Below, piece after piece: positions 1 through 9,618 of a DNA stretch of 64,000 nt. Where the stretch lies: contig NZ_AOPO01000006.1 in assembly GCF_000336575.1 (NCBI RefSeq), forward strand, positions 1 through 64,000, given 5' to 3'. The DNA is from Vreelandella titanicae BH1 (GTDB lineage Bacteria; Pseudomonadota; Gammaproteobacteria; Pseudomonadales; Halomonadaceae). Position 1 is the first letter of the stretch. Every line of letters begins with the position of its first letter. A model generated the notes under the pieces. That model was not told where the DNA came from. It worked only from the letters and a program-made list of their open reading frames with translations, and made no database searches. A program made the position numbers and the translations under genes.

Positions 1-20
1 AGAGAACGGCGGGCTTTTTT
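1..20 (+). terminator. Partial terminator tail at the window edge
   Basis: The window opens with a GC-rich half-stem (GGCGGGC) followed by six T residues. This looks like the 3' half of a rho-independent terminator belonging to a plus-strand gene to the left of the window. The other half of the stem is not in the window, so the call is tentative. Confidence 0.35.
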
Positions 21-38
21 GGTCTTAGCGGCGACTGA

Positions 39-87
39 TTTCTATTCACCACTTACGACTTTCTATTTACCACTCACCACTTACGAC
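39..87. repeat. Two imperfect units of a TTTCTATT(C/T)ACCAC repeat after rpoD
   Basis: Two neighbouring units, each beginning TTTCTATT and ending CCACTTACGAC, lie directly 3' of the rpoD stop codon. The second unit carries a 7-nt internal insertion. Read in the direction of rpoD transcription the motif is GTGGTGAATAGAAA. A related sequence follows the hexR stop codon at about 34348-34401 in the same orientation relative to its gene. No coding potential was seen. Confidence 0.55.
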
Positions 88-89
88 AT

Positions 90-1940
90 TCACTCGTCAA
101 GGAACGAGCGCAGCGGCTCGGAGCGGCTGGGGTGACGCAGCTTACGCAGCGCTTTGGCTTCAATCTGACGAATTCTCTCACGGGTTACGTCAAACTGTTT
201 GCCCACCTCTTCCAGCGTATGATCGGTGTTCATATCGATACCGAAACGCATGCGTAGTACCTTCGCTTCGCGGGCGGTCAAGCCGCCTAACACGTTGCGC
301 GTTGCTTCGATAAGACCTTCACCGGTAGCCATATCAATGGGCAGCAGCATGGTACCGTCTTCGATAAAGTCACCCAGGTGTGAATCATCATCGTCACCAA
401 TCGGCGTCTCCATGGAGATCGGCTCTTTGGCGATTTTGAGCACTTTGCGTACTTTATCTTCCGGCATTTCCAAACGCTCGCCGAGTTCTTCCGGCGTTGG
501 CTCACGGCCCATTTCCTGCAACATCTGGCGCGATACGCGATTGAGCTTGTTGATCGTCTCAATCATATGTACCGGGATACGGATGGTGCGTGCCTGGTCG
601 GCAATCGAGCGGGTAATTGCCTGACGAATCCACCAGGTGGCGTAAGTCGAGAACTTATAACCACGGCGGTATTCGAACTTATCGACCGCTTTCATCAAGC
701 CGATGTTGCCTTCCTGGATGAGATCCAAGAACTGCAAACCACGGTTGGTATACTTCTTGGCGATCGAAATCACCAAGCGCAGGTTAGCCTCAACCATCTC
801 TTTCTTGGCACGGCGAGCTTTCGCCTCACCAATCGAGAGCTTGCGATTCACCTCTTTAAGGTCGGCAACCGAGAGCTGCACCATATCCTCTTCGAAGGCG
901 ATCTTGCGCTGAGCACGAGCAATATCGGCGCGCAACGGCTCAAGGCGGTCTGCGTACTTGCTCTGCGCTGCCTGGAATTCATCCAGCCATGTTTTGCTCG
1001 ACTCATTACCAGGAAACGACTTGATAAACGTCTTACGCGGCACCTTGGCTTTTTTCACGCACAGCTGCATGACCGCTTTCTCTTGGGCACGCACTTGCTC
1101 AACACTGATACGCACCTGACCGACCAAGCGCTCGAAGTGCTTAGGCACCAGCTTGATAGGCGAGAAAAGCACCGCCAAGCGGGCTTGCTCGGCCTTTAAC
1201 TCAGCACTGCCGCGGCCATGCTTGGCAAACGCCTCTTCCACCAAGGCGTTCTGCTCGCGAATCTGCTCGAAACGTGCACGCGCCTCTTCGGGATCTGGGC
1301 CGCCCTCGCTGGCCGTAGAATCCTCGTCCTCATCGTCGCCGTCGCTCTCAACGTCGTCGTCAATCTCGGCTTCAGGCTCCGGTTCGGGCACCTCTGCTTC
1401 GGCAACGCCGGGGATACCCTCATCGGGATCGATGAAACCAGAAAACAGATCCGAAAGACGCCCCGGCGCTTCTTCATCCTGGGTAGCGTCATAGGCGTCC
1501 AAAATAGACGCGACGGCACCGGGCAAATAGGCCAGAGACGACATCACTTCACGGGTACCCTCTTCGATCCGTTTGGCGATTTCGATTTCGCCTTCACGGG
1601 TCAAAAGCTCAACCGTGCCCATTTCACGCATATACATGCGTACGGGGTCAGTGGTGCGGCCTACATCGCTTTCCACGGCGGCAAGGGCCGCTACGGCCTC
1701 TTCCGCAGCGGACTCGTCCGTGGATTGATCCGACATCATCAAAGTGTCTTCATCTGGCGCTTCTTCAGCGACACTTATACCCATGTCGTTGATCATGCCA
1801 ATGATGTCTTCCACTTGATCCGGGTCGGCGATATCCTCAGGTAGATGGTCGTTGACCTCGGCATAGGTCAGGTAACCCTGTTCCTTGCCTCGAGCGATCA
1901 ACTCCTTCAGACGCGACTGCTGCTGCGCATTTCCAGCCAT
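90..1940 (-). CDS. rpoD: RNA polymerase sigma-70 factor RpoD
   Basis: Primary housekeeping sigma factor, which directs RNA polymerase to vegetative promoters. The 616-residue length is normal for gammaproteobacterial RpoD. Seen: an N-terminal region 1.1, a very acidic stretch around residues 190-215 in the non-conserved region, the region 2 core with [13 protein letters not shown] near residue 430, and a region 4 helix-turn-helix with [20 protein letters not shown] near residues 580-600. It is the last gene of the rpsU-dnaG-rpoD block, with 226 bp between it and dnaG that probably carries its own promoter. The C-terminus matches the family closely, so both ends are secure. Confidence 0.98.
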   Translation of the reverse strand: MAGNAQQQSRLKELIARGKEQGYLTYAEVNDHLPEDIADPDQVEDIIGMINDMGISVAEEAPDEDTLMMSDQSTDESAAEEAVAALAAVESDVGRTTDPVRMYMREMGTVELLTREGEIEIAKRIEEGTREVMSSLAYLPGAVASILDAYDATQDEEAPGRLSDLFSGFIDPDEGIPGVAEAEVPEPEPEAEIDDDVESDGDDEDEDSTASEGGPDPEEARARFEQIREQNALVEEAFAKHGRGSAELKAEQARLAVLFSPIKLVPKHFERLVGQVRISVEQVRAQEKAVMQLCVKKAKVPRKTFIKSFPGNESSKTWLDEFQAAQSKYADRLEPLRADIARAQRKIAFEEDMVQLSVADLKEVNRKLSIGEAKARRAKKEMVEANLRLVISIAKKYTNRGLQFLDLIQEGNIGLMKAVDKFEYRRGYKFSTYATWWIRQAITRSIADQARTIRIPVHMIETINKLNRVSRQMLQEMGREPTPEELGERLEMPEDKVRKVLKIAKEPISMETPIGDDDDSHLGDFIEDGTMLLPIDMATGEGLIEATRNVLGGLTAREAKVLRMRFGIDMNTDHTLEEVGKQFDVTRERIRQIEAKALRKLRHPSRSEPLRSFLDE

Positions 1941-2166
1941 AGAAACCCTATCTCGACGAAGAAGAATGAAACACCTGGAGCGCTGAATCGATTAAACTCA
2001 ACAAGCCGTACAGTATAGCGTAAAAAGCAAGAAATTTTCCAGCTCGACGTATTTGCGCGGTAATTCAGGTGTGTTAGTTTGTTCGGTTAGGCCAACGCTC
2101 GGTAGCTGACCCTATATCTGGTGCTGAAACGCTAGGAATTCAACCCCCATCGCCCAAGACACCGCC

Positions 2167-4035
2167 TCATTGGCGCTGAGCAAGCTCCATTACCAAGCTT
2201 GCCAAACGCTGGCGCTGCTCCTTATCCAACTTTTGCCCGGCGCGCTCCTGCGCCAGCAACGCCGTGTACTCCTCTTGAGGAGAACGCTGGCGCTGAACGT
2301 ACTGCAAGTGTTCCACCAATCCCTTCAGCTCTGCTTCCCGATCTGCCTTGGGAATCAACAGTTCGCGCTTGGCGAAAGCCGCCAAGGCATGCCCCTGCTG
2401 GCTGCCTTGAAAATGCGCCAACACCACTTGTGGGCTGCGGTAGCGCCCTGCCTTGAGCAGTTCAATCAGCTCGCGGCATAGCGGCGCATCGCCATCTTCC
2501 GGCAACCACTCCAAATGATCAGGGAGCGTGACCACCAGATTGGGCTCATGCAATAACAGCTGCACGATACGCCCAACCGGGGAGAGCGCCTGAGAACGTG
2601 AGCGCGATGAGCGGGCTGGCGCTGCCAAAACAGCGCCGTTCATGGCGGATGAGGCCGATTCGGACTCCAACTGCTCTGCCGGCTCCTGCGAAACATCACC
2701 TTGGGTGACGGATCGCTGCGACGCCTGGGAACGCTTTTCGAGCAGCACTTTCAACTGCTCTTGCGCCAGCCCACTACGCTTTGCCAATGACTCCAGCAGT
2801 AGCGATTTGAGCATGCCTTCAGGCACTTTGTTCAATGCTTCGAGCACCTGACTGGCAAACCGCTCGCGCCCTTCCACGGTATTCAAGTCGCGCCCTTGGG
2901 CCGCCTGTTCGAATAGAAACTCCGACAGAGGCATGGCACAGGTCACGCGATCCTGAAATGCCTGGGTGCCTTCACGACGCACCAGGGTGTCCGGGTCATC
3001 ACCTTCGGGCAGAAACAGAAAGCGCGCTTCACGGCCATCAATCATTTGCGGCAGTGCGGTTTCCAATGCCCGGCTAGCCGCCTGCCTCCCTGCACGATCA
3101 CCGTCGAAACAGAACACTACGCGACTCACCAGTCGAAACAGGCGGGTCAAATGGTCTTCTGTGGTGGCGGTACCCAGCGTCGCCACAGCATTATGAATAC
3201 CGTATTGCGCCAGTGCCACCACATCCATATAGCCTTCGACCATGATCAACTGCTCAAGCTTGTTCGAGGCTTGGCGCGCCTCATACAAGCCGTAAAGCTC
3301 ACGACCTTTATGGAATACGGGCGTTTCCGGCGAGTTGAGATATTTGGGCTGGTCATCGCCCATCACTCGACCACCAAAGGCAATCGTACGACCGCGCAAA
3401 TCGCGAATGGGGAACATTACCCGATCACGAAAACGGTCGTAGGTACGCCCGGTATCCTCACGATGAATCAGCAGGCCATACTCCACCTGCACTGGTTCAC
3501 CGATACCACGCTCACTGAGATGCTGTTTTAGCGCCTCCCAACCCGCCGGGGCATAGCCAATGCCATAGGTCTTGATCACCTCGTCCGAGAGCCCACGGCC
3601 CGACAAATAGCGTTGGGCAGGCTGGCCCTCCTGCATCTTTAATCGCTCGCGATAAAAACTGGCGGCGAGTTCGAGCAGGTTAACGCCCTCTTTGCGCTTC
3701 TTTTCACGCTGCTGGGCACGCGGGTCATCAGCGCCTTCACGCGGCACTTCAATACCCAGGCGACCGGCCAACTGCTCTACCGCCTCAGGAAACGGTAGTT
3801 TGTCGTACTCCATCAAGAAGCGTAGTGCATTACCATTAGCTCCGCAGCCAAAGCAGTGATAAAACTGCTTATCAGCACTGACGGTAAACGATGGGGTTTT
3901 CTCTTGATGGAAGGGACACAGCCCAGAGTAGTTACGGCCAGCCTTTTTAAGCTGCACGCGCTCACCAACCACCTCGACCACGTCAACGCGGCCTAACAGA
4001 TCATCAATGAAACGCTGTGGAATTTGGCCTGCCAT
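2167..4035 (-). CDS. dnaG: DNA primase DnaG
   Basis: Makes RNA primers for replication and works with the DnaB helicase. Seen: an N-terminal CHC2 zinc finger with ligands C40, H43, C61 and C64; a catalytic core; a TOPRIM domain with MVEGYMDVVAL near residue 265 and FDGDRAGR near residue 310; and a C-terminal helicase-binding region from about residue 490. The 622-residue length is slightly above that of E. coli DnaG (581). It is the middle gene of the macromolecular synthesis operon. The start gives MAGQIPQRFIDDLL, the usual N-terminus. The 269-bp gap to rpsU contains a terminator-like hairpin and a 14-bp-period repeat array. Confidence 0.98.
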   Translation of the reverse strand: MAGQIPQRFIDDLLGRVDVVEVVGERVQLKKAGRNYSGLCPFHQEKTPSFTVSADKQFYHCFGCGANGNALRFLMEYDKLPFPEAVEQLAGRLGIEVPREGADDPRAQQREKKRKEGVNLLELAASFYRERLKMQEGQPAQRYLSGRGLSDEVIKTYGIGYAPAGWEALKQHLSERGIGEPVQVEYGLLIHREDTGRTYDRFRDRVMFPIRDLRGRTIAFGGRVMGDDQPKYLNSPETPVFHKGRELYGLYEARQASNKLEQLIMVEGYMDVVALAQYGIHNAVATLGTATTEDHLTRLFRLVSRVVFCFDGDRAGRQAASRALETALPQMIDGREARFLFLPEGDDPDTLVRREGTQAFQDRVTCAMPLSEFLFEQAAQGRDLNTVEGRERFASQVLEALNKVPEGMLKSLLLESLAKRSGLAQEQLKVLLEKRSQASQRSVTQGDVSQEPAEQLESESASSAMNGAVLAAPARSSRSRSQALSPVGRIVQLLLHEPNLVVTLPDHLEWLPEDGDAPLCRELIELLKAGRYRSPQVVLAHFQGSQQGHALAAFAKRELLIPKADREAELKGLVEHLQYVQRQRSPQEEYTALLAQERAGQKLDKEQRQRLASLVMELAQRQ

Positions 4036-4076
4036 GAACTACGGGCATCCTCGCGCAAAGCGCTAACTTTCGAGAC

Positions 4077-4135
4077 TGTTTTTAAAAGCCCTGTTTTTTA
4101 AAACCAGTTTTCAAAACCAGTTTTTTAAAACACTG
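4077..4135. repeat. Four imperfect 14-bp AT-rich tandem units upstream of dnaG
   Basis: Four consecutive units of roughly 14 bp follow the pattern TTTTTTAAAACCAG, with variants TTTTCAAAACCAG and TTTTTTAAAACACTG. Each contains the palindromic core TTTTAAAA or a one-base variant. The array begins about 40 bp upstream of the dnaG start codon, between the rpsU terminator hairpin and dnaG. It could be a curved or protein-binding DNA element, or simply replication slippage; the sequence does not decide. Confidence 0.6.
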
Positions 4136-4218
4136 CCTAAGGTCATCAGACCCATTGCCAGATCAGATCATCATAAACAGCGACGGCCTTTAGCAACGAC
4201 AGCTTTGAAGAACAACAG

Positions 4219-4252
4219 TCAAAAACAAACGGCCACCTAGTGGCGGCCGCTT
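4219..4252 (-). terminator. Hairpin with T-rich tail between rpsU and dnaG
   Basis: Read on the minus strand, the inverted repeat GCCAC-TAG-GTGGC, extended by flanking G/C pairs, is followed by CGTTTGTTTTTG. It lies 3' of rpsU. An internal terminator between rpsU and dnaG is known in E. coli, where it lowers primase output relative to S21. The same role is inferred here. Confidence 0.65.
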
Positions 4253-4304
4253 GGCATCCCTCTTGAGACGACCAGCTAACTGCTCCGGCCCCCTCGGGTA
4301 CGGA

Positions 4305-4520
4305 TCAATAGAGCCGTTCGAAACGCTTTTGCTCACGCTGAACTTTCTTAGCGTGGCGTTTTACGGCAGCTGCCGCTTTGCGTTTACGCTCAGCAGTCGG
4401 CTTCTCATAGTGCTCGCGGCGGCGTACTTCAGAAAGAACACCGGCTTTTTCGCAAGAACGCTTGAAGCGACGCAGGGCGACGTCAAACGGCTCGTTATCA
4501 CGTACTTTTACAGAAGGCAT
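4305..4520 (-). CDS. rpsU: 30S ribosomal protein S21
   Basis: Small-subunit protein needed for initiation on natural mRNAs. The 71-residue product is very basic, starts [21 protein letters not shown] and has the typical Arg/Lys-rich C-terminus; length and sequence match the family along its whole extent. A purine-rich GGTAGGTGAG lies before the ATG. It is the first gene of the rpsU-dnaG-rpoD operon and is divergent from tsaD across a 223-bp gap that must hold both promoters. Confidence 0.98.
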   Translation of the reverse strand: MPSVKVRDNEPFDVALRRFKRSCEKAGVLSEVRRREHYEKPTAERKRKAAAAVKRHAKKVQREQKRFERLY

Positions 4521-4743
4521 TAAGCACTCACCTACCTTAAGGAGTCTTGAGTTCGGATAGTACGTACACTGCGATATTACATTTTAGAACACGGTGTACG
4601 ACCCAGTTTTACAGCGCACAGTAGTTTAGTCGCCGTTGACCATCTTTGCAAATGCTTACGCTGATCCACGGCGATAATGCTAGACTAGCGCCCTTCTGTT
4701 TTCACCTTTACATCTTTTGAATAGCCTTTGAGAGTCCCTTTTT

Positions 4744-5793
4744 ATGCGAGTTCTGGGCATTGAAACATCCTGCGACGAAACGGGTGTCGCGCTTTACGAC
4801 ACCTCGTTAACCGGCGGCCAGGGGCTGCTTGCCGATGCGCTGTATAGCCAAATCGCCATGCATGCAGAATTTGGCGGCGTAGTGCCCGAACTCGCCTCTC
4901 GCGATCACACCCGCAAACTGCTGCCGCTGATCGAGCAAGTGCTCGGCGACGCCAAGCTAACGCGCCGCGACCTGGATGGCATCACTTACACCGCAGGCCC
5001 CGGCTTAGTCGGCGCATTAATGGTGGGTGCCAGTACCGCCCATGGCATGGCTCGGGCCTTGAACATCCCCGTGCTCGGCGTACACCATATGGAAGGCCAT
5101 TTACTGGCACCGATGCTGGAAGACGAGCCACCCGAGTTCCCTTTCGTGGCGCTGCTGGTCTCCGGCGGCCATACCCAGCTCGTCGAAGTTCAGGGGCTGG
5201 GTCGCTATCAACTGCTCGGCGAATCGGTGGATGACGCGGCTGGTGAAGCGTTTGATAAAGCTGCCAAGATGCTCGGACTGGCCTACCCAGGCGGCCCTCA
5301 GGTCGCCAAGCTGGCGGAACAGGGTGACCCCAAGCGTTTTCGCTTCCCGCGCCCCATGACCGACCGGCCAGGGCTAGACTTCAGTTTTTCGGGCCTAAAA
5401 ACCCACACCATGACGGCCATTCGCCAGTTGGAAACAGCCGACGAATTCGACGCCCAGGCCCGCGCCGACGTTGCCCGCGCCTTTGAAGAGGCCGTTGTCG
5501 ATACGCTGGTGATTAAGTGCCGTCGAGCGCTGGATCAAACCGGCTTGAAGCGCTTAGTGGTGGCGGGCGGGGTCAGCGCCAACCATCGCCTGCGTGAACG
5601 ACTGCAGGCTGAGTGCGAAAAACGCCAGGCCCGCGCCTACTACCCGCGCGGGCGATTCTGTACCGACAATGGCGCCATGATTGCTTATGTCGGTGCTCAA
5701 CGCCTGGCAGCGGGAGAGTGCGACACCCCTGGCATGATGCAGGCGACGCCCCGCTGGCCGCTGAATCAGCTGACACCGCCTGTCTCACGCTAA
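4744..5793 (+). CDS. tsaD: tRNA threonylcarbamoyladenosine transferase TsaD
   Basis: Catalytic subunit of the TsaBDE system, which transfers the threonylcarbamoyl group to A37 of ANN-decoding tRNAs. Seen: an ASKHA-fold N-terminus ([10 protein letters not shown]), the metal-binding HMEGH motif with H115 and H119, and the nucleotide-binding [10 protein letters not shown] segment near residue 275. The 349-residue length is usual. Divergence from rpsU is the common gammaproteobacterial arrangement. Its TAA stop overlaps the stop codon of convergent plsY by 4 bp, so the two genes have no intergenic terminator. Confidence 0.97.
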   Translation: MRVLGIETSCDETGVALYDTSLTGGQGLLADALYSQIAMHAEFGGVVPELASRDHTRKLLPLIEQVLGDAKLTRRDLDGITYTAGPGLVGALMVGASTAHGMARALNIPVLGVHHMEGHLLAPMLEDEPPEFPFVALLVSGGHTQLVEVQGLGRYQLLGESVDDAAGEAFDKAAKMLGLAYPGGPQVAKLAEQGDPKRFRFPRPMTDRPGLDFSFSGLKTHTMTAIRQLETADEFDAQARADVARAFEEAVVDTLVIKCRRALDQTGLKRLVVAGGVSANHRLRERLQAECEKRQARAYYPRGRFCTDNGAMIAYVGAQRLAAGECDTPGMMQATPRWPLNQLTPPVSR

Positions 5794-6362
5794 GAACCAC
5801 GAAACGGCGGCTCTTCACCGCGTCGCAGTCGGCGAATATTAAGCCCGTGACGGGCCAGCACCAGCAGGCTGAATCCACCCACCACCATGACGTACTCCGG
5901 CGCCAGCCAGCCACAGGCCAGCGGCGCCACGAGTGCACTCACTAACGAAGCCAATGCCGCCGTTTTTAATCGCCACGCCAGCAGTGCCCATATCGCTGCA
6001 CTCAGTAGCGCCACCTGGGGCACCAACACCAACAACACACCGAAGGCACTGGCGACCGCTTTACCGCCACGAAAGCCATGCCACAGTGGAAAGCTGTGGC
6101 CTAGCAATACTGCCAATCCCACAAGCCCCTGCAGCCAGACCGGATAGCCCATCAGCTTGGCACCCAAAACAGCAGGCATGGCTTTTAAGGCGTCTAACAG
6201 CAGGGTGGCTGCCGCTAAGCGGGGGCCATATAGGCGCAGTACGTTGGAAAAGCCGGGATTAAATGAACCGTGTTGACGGGGGTCGCCCACACCCGCCAGG
6301 CGGCAAACGCTCAGCGCTGCCAGCCAACTGCCACTTAAATAACCCACCACTATCCATACCAT
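5790..6362 (-). CDS. plsY: Acyl-phosphate glycerol-3-phosphate acyltransferase PlsY
   Basis: Inner-membrane enzyme for the first acylation of glycerol-3-phosphate using acyl-phosphate. The 190-residue product is hydrophobic, with about five to seven membrane segments. Motif 2 is clear ([17 protein letters not shown] near residue 88) and so is motif 3 ([14 protein letters not shown] near residue 172). Motif 1 reads [12 protein letters not shown], where most family members have GSGNxGATNVLR, so three positions in the glycine-rich loop are bulky substitutions. Position next to tsaD and folB is typical for this gene. The family assignment is firm; the effect of the altered loop is unknown. Confidence 0.9.
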   Translation of the reverse strand: MVWIVVGYLSGSWLAALSVCRLAGVGDPRQHGSFNPGFSNVLRLYGPRLAAATLLLDALKAMPAVLGAKLMGYPVWLQGLVGLAVLLGHSFPLWHGFRGGKAVASAFGVLLVLVPQVALLSAAIWALLAWRLKTAALASLVSALVAPLACGWLAPEYVMVVGGFSLLVLARHGLNIRRLRRGEEPPFRGS

Positions 6363-6452
6363 GGCGCCATGCTCGCTTTGTGGCCCGATATACTGTCGTT
6401 TAGCCCCATCCTAACGTACAATCGCCCGCTTGTTACCGTAGGGGGAAGCTGG

Positions 6453-6833
6453 ATGGATCGCATTTTGATTGAAGCGTTAAGCGTCGACACCGTGATTGGT
6501 GTCTACGACTGGGAGCGCTCGATTCAACAGTCGCTAAGCTTAGACTTGGTGTTGGCGACCGATATTCGCTCGGCGGCAGCCACCGACGATCTGCGCCTCA
6601 CCCTGGATTACGCTGCTATCTGCCAGCGCATTCAGCAGTTTGCCGATGCCCATCAGTTCGCCCTGGTAGAGACTTTTGCCGAACGCCTCGCTGAGTGCCT
6701 GCGTACGGAATTCCCTATCACTTGGCTGCGCTTGACGGTACGTAAACCGGGCGCGGTTGCCAACGTCGTTAGCGTCGGCCTGGAAATCACCCGCGGCAAC
6801 CTGCCGGAGGCAACCCAGGAGATCAGCGCATGA
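6453..6833 (+). CDS. folB: Dihydroneopterin aldolase FolB
   Basis: Folate pathway enzyme that cleaves 7,8-dihydroneopterin to 6-hydroxymethyl-dihydropterin and glycolaldehyde. The chosen start gives MDRILIEALSVDTVIGVYDWER, the normal N-terminus, preceded by GGGGGAAGC. A longer open frame from 6369 would add 28 residues with no family resemblance. Seen: the VIGVYDWER motif and the C-terminal LTVRKPGAV segment. The 126-residue length is close to the family norm of about 120. It overlaps folK by 4 bp (ATGA), which indicates translational coupling. Confidence 0.95.
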   Translation: MDRILIEALSVDTVIGVYDWERSIQQSLSLDLVLATDIRSAAATDDLRLTLDYAAICQRIQQFADAHQFALVETFAERLAECLRTEFPITWLRLTVRKPGAVANVVSVGLEITRGNLPEATQEISA

Positions 6834-7378
6834 ACCTGGTGACCGTCAGCTTAGGCAGCAATATTCACCCTACTCGGCATATTCGCTGCTGCCTGGATGC
6901 GCTTGCTGATACCTTCGGCCCCCTGCAGATCTCCCGTGTGTTTGAAAGCGAGCCGGTCGGTTTCGCCGACAGCCGCAATTTCTACAACCTGGTGGTGGCG
7001 TTTCACAGTGCTTGGACACCCGGCGAACTTCAGGCATGGGGGAAGCAACTGGAAATAGAGCATGGCCGCCTGCCTGGTCTTGCCAAATTTAGTCCCCGCG
7101 CGCTGGATATCGACTTGCTCACGGTGGGCAGCCTTTGCGGCACGGTTGACGAAATCGCCTTACCGCGTAGCGAAATTACCCATAATGCGTTCGTGCTACA
7201 GCCGCTTGCTGAGCTGCTCCCCAATCAGTGCCACCCCCGCTGCGGCACGTCCTATGCCGCGCTATGGAGCGCCTTCGAGCTAGGCAGCCAGCGCCTTTGG
7301 GCGGTGGATTTCAGCTGGCGCGGCCGCTGGATCTCCCAAGCGGATGAACAGCCCCTGCTGGCGGCGGCACGCCGGTAA
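6830..7378 (+). CDS. folK: 2-amino-4-hydroxy-6-hydroxymethyldihydropteridine pyrophosphokinase FolK
   Basis: Pyrophosphorylates the product of FolB to prepare it for joining to p-aminobenzoate. Seen: the N-terminal VSLGSNIHP pterin-binding motif and the PRALDIDLL motif near residue 90, where the two aspartates bind magnesium. The 182 residues are slightly longer than E. coli FolK (159), because of a C-terminal extension. It overlaps folB by 4 bp, so the two consecutive folate steps are co-expressed. It converges on cca with a 1-bp gap. Confidence 0.94.
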   Translation: MNLVTVSLGSNIHPTRHIRCCLDALADTFGPLQISRVFESEPVGFADSRNFYNLVVAFHSAWTPGELQAWGKQLEIEHGRLPGLAKFSPRALDIDLLTVGSLCGTVDEIALPRSEITHNAFVLQPLAELLPNQCHPRCGTSYAALWSAFELGSQRLWAVDFSWRGRWISQADEQPLLAAARR

Positions 7379-7379
7379 A

Positions 7380-8537
7380 TTACTTGGTTAGCGCCGCCTC
7401 CACGGCCTGCCCGCGGCGCGCTCGCAAGGCCTCGCCCAGCGCTGCGCCTTGATATCCCTCAGCTATCAGTGCCTGGGGGCTTACCTCCCGAGCAGCCTGC
7501 CAGGCGTTTTCGAGCGGGCCAACCTGCTCAGGCGCCAACACTTTGACTAACGCCAGCTGTCCCTCGACCTGCTCAGGCTTACGCCAACCATCCAAACGTT
7601 CCAGCCAACGTAGCACGCTGGGGCCCTCTAATGCGCCGGAAGGCAGCGCATGGTTTTTTAGCGAATGGTTTATTAAAGAATAGGTAAGCGCGGTATGGCG
7701 AGCCAATTGGGCAACGGCATTGGGCAGTTTGAGTCGTTCCGACAAGGCATCGCGCTGCTCAGCGCTTAGCGGCGATACCAACTGCGCATGGCGCCAATGA
7801 GCCAATGGGAACATATCGCTATCAGGTACCTCAGCCATCGCTGCCAAGCCCTTCACTAACGCTTCGCCCGCCAATTCTGGCCACCAGACGTTGAGCGCGT
7901 CGCAACGTTCAAGGGTGGTGAAATAGACCTCTGGGCTTGGCTCACCCAGCGCTTTTTCCGTTTCGACCCACACCCGCTCGGCGGCCAGGTGCTCAAGTTC
8001 GCCGCTGTGGCTCACCTTACGCATTAGTGCCTGGGTTTCAGGGGCAATGGTGAAGCCCAGTGACGCATAGCGGGCCAGAAAACGTGCGGTACGCAGCACT
8101 CGCAGCGGGTCTTCGCTAAACGCCGCGGAGATATGCCGCAACACGCGCCGTTCGATATCGCCTTGACCATTAAACGGATCGGTTAATTCGCCCTCAGTAC
8201 TCTGGGCAATGGCATTAATGGTTAAATCACGCCGCAATAGATCCTCTTCCAGGCTGACATCGGGGCTGGCATGCACTTCAAACCCGCCATAGCCGTGGCC
8301 AGACTTGCGTTCGGTGCGGGCCAGGGCGTATTCCTCAGCGGTTTCGGGATGCAGAAAAACTGGAAAGTCGCGCCCCACGGGCTTAAATCCGCGCTTGCGC
8401 ATGGCATCTGGCGTAGTGCCCACCACGACCCAGTCATTGTCATATACCGGCCAGCCGAGTAACTCATCGCGCACGGCGCCGCCTACCCGATACACGTTCA
8501 AGCCTGCTAAGCGGGGATCACTGTTTGTTTCTTTCAC
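7380..8537 (-). CDS. cca: CCA-adding tRNA nucleotidyltransferase
   Basis: Adds or repairs the 3' CCA end of tRNAs. Seen: the class II nucleotidyltransferase head with VGGAVRDELLG near residue 19, the metal-binding aspartates in DNDWVVVG, and RRDLTINAIA near residue 105. The 385 residues are shorter than the multifunctional E. coli enzyme (412). No clear HD phosphohydrolase signature is visible in the C-terminal half, so it may lack the phosphatase activity of the bifunctional type. Its ATG overlaps the end of apaH by 4 bp, which suggests an apaH-cca transcript. Confidence 0.93.
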   Translation of the reverse strand: MKETNSDPRLAGLNVYRVGGAVRDELLGWPVYDNDWVVVGTTPDAMRKRGFKPVGRDFPVFLHPETAEEYALARTERKSGHGYGGFEVHASPDVSLEEDLLRRDLTINAIAQSTEGELTDPFNGQGDIERRVLRHISAAFSEDPLRVLRTARFLARYASLGFTIAPETQALMRKVSHSGELEHLAAERVWVETEKALGEPSPEVYFTTLERCDALNVWWPELAGEALVKGLAAMAEVPDSDMFPLAHWRHAQLVSPLSAEQRDALSERLKLPNAVAQLARHTALTYSLINHSLKNHALPSGALEGPSVLRWLERLDGWRKPEQVEGQLALVKVLAPEQVGPLENAWQAAREVSPQALIAEGYQGAALGEALRARRGQAVEAALTK

Positions 8538-9355
8538 TGTCGTTTTTCCTGCTGAAGGCTAGCTACACTGGTTCGCTCGCCGCTGTCCAGATTGAGCGCG
8601 GTTAGACGTCCGCCCCACACGCAGCCCGTATCCAACGCCTCAACGGGTACCCGCGCCTGGGGGGTATTCCCCTCCAGCGCCGCCCAGTGGCCGAAGAGTA
8701 GGCGGGTGTCATCGTCACGCGGGTATTGAAACCAGGGCAGAAAGCCCTCTGGGGCACTGTCCAATCCCTCTTTGGCCGCAAAGTCCAAACGGCCCTGGGC
8801 ATCAATAAAGCGCATCCGAGTCAGCACATTGACAGTCAGGCGCAGCCGATCAATGCCGTCTAACTCGTCGTGCCAGCTGTCTGGCTGGTTGCCAAACAGC
8901 TGGGTTAAAAACTTACCGGATGCTTCACTGCCTAGCGCCATCTGCACTTCACGCCCCAGAGACTCGGTCTGGGCTACGCTCCATTGGGGAAGCAGCCCGG
9001 CGTGGGTCATTAGCGTACTGTTTTCAAACACGCTAAGCGGTTGGCTCTGTAGCCAATCCAGCAACACTTCGCGATCAGGCGCGCCCAGAATATCGCCCAG
9101 GGTATCGTTTTTTTTCAGCTTGCCGCCGCCGCGCGCTACGACCAGCAAATGAAAATCGTGGTTGCCCAATACGCTGCGTGCCGAGCTACCCAGTGCGCGC
9201 ACTTCTCGCAGACACTCCAATGAACCAGGCCCACGATTAATCAAATCGCCCACCAGCCATAGCGTATCCCGCGCGGGGTTGAAGCGAAGCTTTTCAAGAA
9301 GGGCTACAAATTCGGCGTGACAGCCGTGCAGATCGCCGATCGCATAGGTGCTCAT
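8534..9355 (-). CDS. apaH: Symmetrical bis(5'-nucleosyl)-tetraphosphatase ApaH
   Basis: Hydrolyses Ap4A and related dinucleotides and removes Np4-type caps from RNA. Seen: the metallophosphatase motifs GDLHGCHAEF (near residue 7), GDLINRGPGSLE (near residue 36) and GNHDFHLL (near residue 64). The 273-residue length is typical. In E. coli apaH follows apaG directly; here a plus-strand pair (Tat protein and GMC oxidoreductase) lies between them, so apaH must have its own promoter in the 263-bp gap upstream. That gap carries three units of a 13-bp repeat. Confidence 0.96.
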   Translation of the reverse strand: MSTYAIGDLHGCHAEFVALLEKLRFNPARDTLWLVGDLINRGPGSLECLREVRALGSSARSVLGNHDFHLLVVARGGGKLKKNDTLGDILGAPDREVLLDWLQSQPLSVFENSTLMTHAGLLPQWSVAQTESLGREVQMALGSEASGKFLTQLFGNQPDSWHDELDGIDRLRLTVNVLTRMRFIDAQGRLDFAAKEGLDSAPEGFLPWFQYPRDDDTRLLFGHWAALEGNTPQARVPVEALDTGCVWGGRLTALNLDSGERTSVASLQQEKRQ

Positions 9356-9425
9356 GCACGAGGCCTTTTTAGTAAAATGAGTAGGCTAAATACTACCACT
9401 TCACCGACATCCTATGCCTGTCGTC

Positions 9426-9464
9426 GGTGGTTTATGTTGGTGGCTTATGTTGATGATTAACACT
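9426..9464. repeat. Three imperfect 13-bp tandem units upstream of apaH
   Basis: The units are GGTGGTTTATGTT, GGTGGCTTATGTT and GATGATTAACACT; the first two differ at one base. They lie between the divergently transcribed apaH and the Tat-signal gene, and nothing else recognisable was seen in this 263-bp gap. Confidence 0.5.
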
Positions 9465-9618
9465 GGTGAAAAGTACAAACCTGGATCACTATAAAAATAC
9501 GCTTTGGCACTCTTGCGCTTCTCGCTAGCTTAGCCACTCAATCGCGTAGTTGGTCAAATGAATAGTTAGTCACTCGAGTAGCCACTTCGCAACAACTGTT
9601 AAGGAAAACGGTACGCTT

